Of a DNA stretch of 64,000 nucleotides, positions 63,201-64,000 are shown piece by piece. Numbering within the stretch: the stretch's first letter is position 1; every line of letters begins with the position of its first letter. The stretch is from Rotaria sordida (Eukaryota; Rotifera; Eurotatoria; Philodinida; Philodinidae), in assembly GCA_905250125.1 (NCBI GenBank), contig CAJNOL010000326.1:95870-159869 (forward strand). The letters are read 5' to 3'. The position numbers and the translations under genes were made by a program. The notes under the pieces are model-generated. The model was given only the letters and a program-made list of their open reading frames with translations. It had not been told where the DNA came from and did no database searches.

Positions 63201-64000
63201 CTGCAAAAATTCACTAAAATGATCGATATCTCCTTAGAAAAAGACCATAAACACGAACTTATGAGTAAAAATTTAACAATTTTTTTTATATTTCTTTTCT
63301 AGGTGATCCATTAGGTTTATTCACAATTGATTCAAATAATCAATCACTTATTTTTCTTGATGAATCACTTGCTCGTTCATATATTTATCCTCTAACTTTA
63401 ACTATAATTGATATATCACAAAACGAATTAATTAATTCAACTGTAACAATATTTATATCAAATATTGGTATACATTTTCCATGTCCATCTTATTTAAAAT
63501 CTTCACCATATATTTTTACATATGAATCTTTATCATCGAATATTCTTGATCCTTTAACAAATCATGAATATAAATCATTAATTATACGTGCTTTTGATCC
63601 ATTTACACCAATAAATGGTGAAGCATCAAATCAAGCTGAATGTATAATTAATAATGAAATTGAATATAGAAATAATTTACAAATAGAAAATCTTAATTTT
63701 ATATTTGAAAATGAATTTTTAAATGGTTATATAAATGATACATTTGGTTTATCATCATATATATATAATTCTAAACAAGAACCAATAGAAATAAAAATAA
63801 AAAAAAATTTTTCTTATATAAAATATTATTTATTAAATGCAATAAATAAAAAATTTTTTCAATTAGATGAATATGCCGGTTTAATTAAATATAATTCATT
63901 CAATAAATTTCAATATAAAAAATATTCATTAATTATTTATGCTAAATATCAAACATTAATAACATTTATACGTTTAAATATATTAATTAATTATAAAAAT
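54321..64000 (+). CDS. Large cadherin, N-terminal 1805 aa (3' end outside window)
   Basis: Calcium-dependent adhesion protein at the cell surface. Eight exons: 54321-54701, 54766-56213, 57147-57685, 57774-58454, 59876-60597, 61377-61817, 61880-62384, 63303 to beyond 64000; all phases fit and the frame is open at the window end. A signal peptide opens the protein (HISIIFTLLTIIIA). Cadherin repeats are shown by D-A-D and D-x-N-D-N calcium motifs: ADSNDND (exon 2), AYDYDQNKQTNGRITY, AYDSDLGENGTISYSLL (spanning exons 3-4), INDINDNIP and INDINDNTPQF. Several other repeats are degenerate, with the acidic motifs lost, notably in exons 5-8. A basic stretch at 56086-56151 with R-R-W-R-K-K lies between repeats. 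An Asn run of about 11 is coded by an AAT repeat. I cannot place it among Fat, Dachsous or protocadherins without the membrane and tail regions. Four introns are 0.8-1.4 kb. Confidence 0.85.
56470..56860. repeat. Dispersed repeat family B, copy 2, in cadherin intron
   Basis: Lies in the 933 bp intron 56214-57146 and aligns with 20470-20860. On the minus strand a 65-residue open frame contains NLPLSSTPY, matching NLPLNSVPY of copy 1, but further homologous sequence is broken by stops. Confidence 0.65.
58681..58712. repeat. TGCA/GCATGC tandem in cadherin intron
   Basis: Four to five exact TGCA units followed by TGCG and TGTATGCGCG variants. The sequence is self-complementary and can form a cruciform. 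Simple repeat within intron 58455-59875; nothing else recognised in that 1.4 kb intron. Confidence 0.8.
60214..60246 (+). repeat. AAT triplet repeat coding for poly-Asn
   Basis: Eleven AAT codons in frame in cadherin exon 5, just before R-R-L-K. Likely to vary in length between alleles. Confidence 0.85.
62664..62988. repeat. Foldback element 7, in cadherin intron
   Basis: Terminal arms 62664-62712 and 62939-62988 are reverse complements (CGTTTCACTAATTTTTCAGC against the complement of GTTGAAAAATCAGTGAAACG, both with CCTATCCG and AAAAAATCA). Weaker pairing continues inwards around GGTTTTAATCTGAAGTTTT. Sits in intron 62385-63302. Confidence 0.8.

Overview
This is eukaryotic nuclear DNA from an animal. 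It is very AT-rich, uses the standard code, and its genes are cut by GT-AG introns that are mostly about 45-90 bp. The content points to a rotifer, most likely a bdelloid of the Rotaria/Adineta type. It has orphan rhodopsin-like receptors, a nuclear receptor with an atypical C-L-S-C-K P-box, a metazoan docking protein, a cadherin, and interstitial TGTGGG/CCCACA tracts that match the telomere repeat reported for bdelloids. The organism is an inference; I could not run a search.

Layout. 1-2746: the 3' end of a tetraspanin gene (+) converges on, and slightly overlaps, a SEL1L3-like membrane protein gene (-). 6218-8534: a five-exon nuclear receptor (-). 15080-16054: an intronless orphan GPCR (-), with a decayed relic of a paralogue about 2 kb away. 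18595-19704: a pinin homologue (+). 23790-25133: a Thr-rich single-pass membrane protein (-). 26209-28616 (-) and 36902-44006 (+): two head-to-head paralogous peptide-type GPCRs, the second with a 5.5 kb intron. 46513-48249: a DOK-like PH+PTB adaptor (-). 49171-51003: an unrecognised single-pass membrane protein (+). 54321-64000: the first 1805 residues of a large cadherin (+), running off the window.

I rebuilt exon structures by eye; in every listed gene the exon phases add up to an open frame. There is no operon-like arrangement. The theme of the gene set is cell-surface signalling and adhesion (receptors, adaptor, cadherin, tetraspanin), but nothing shows that they act together.

The spaces between genes are large (up to 8.3 kb). 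They hold at least seven separate inverted-repeat (foldback) elements, two families of diverged dispersed repeats, one degenerate minisatellite and the telomere-like tracts. Several of the unusually long introns contain one of these elements, so intron lengthening here looks like insertion of repeats. I saw no intact transposase, reverse transcriptase, rRNA, convincing tRNA or CRISPR array.
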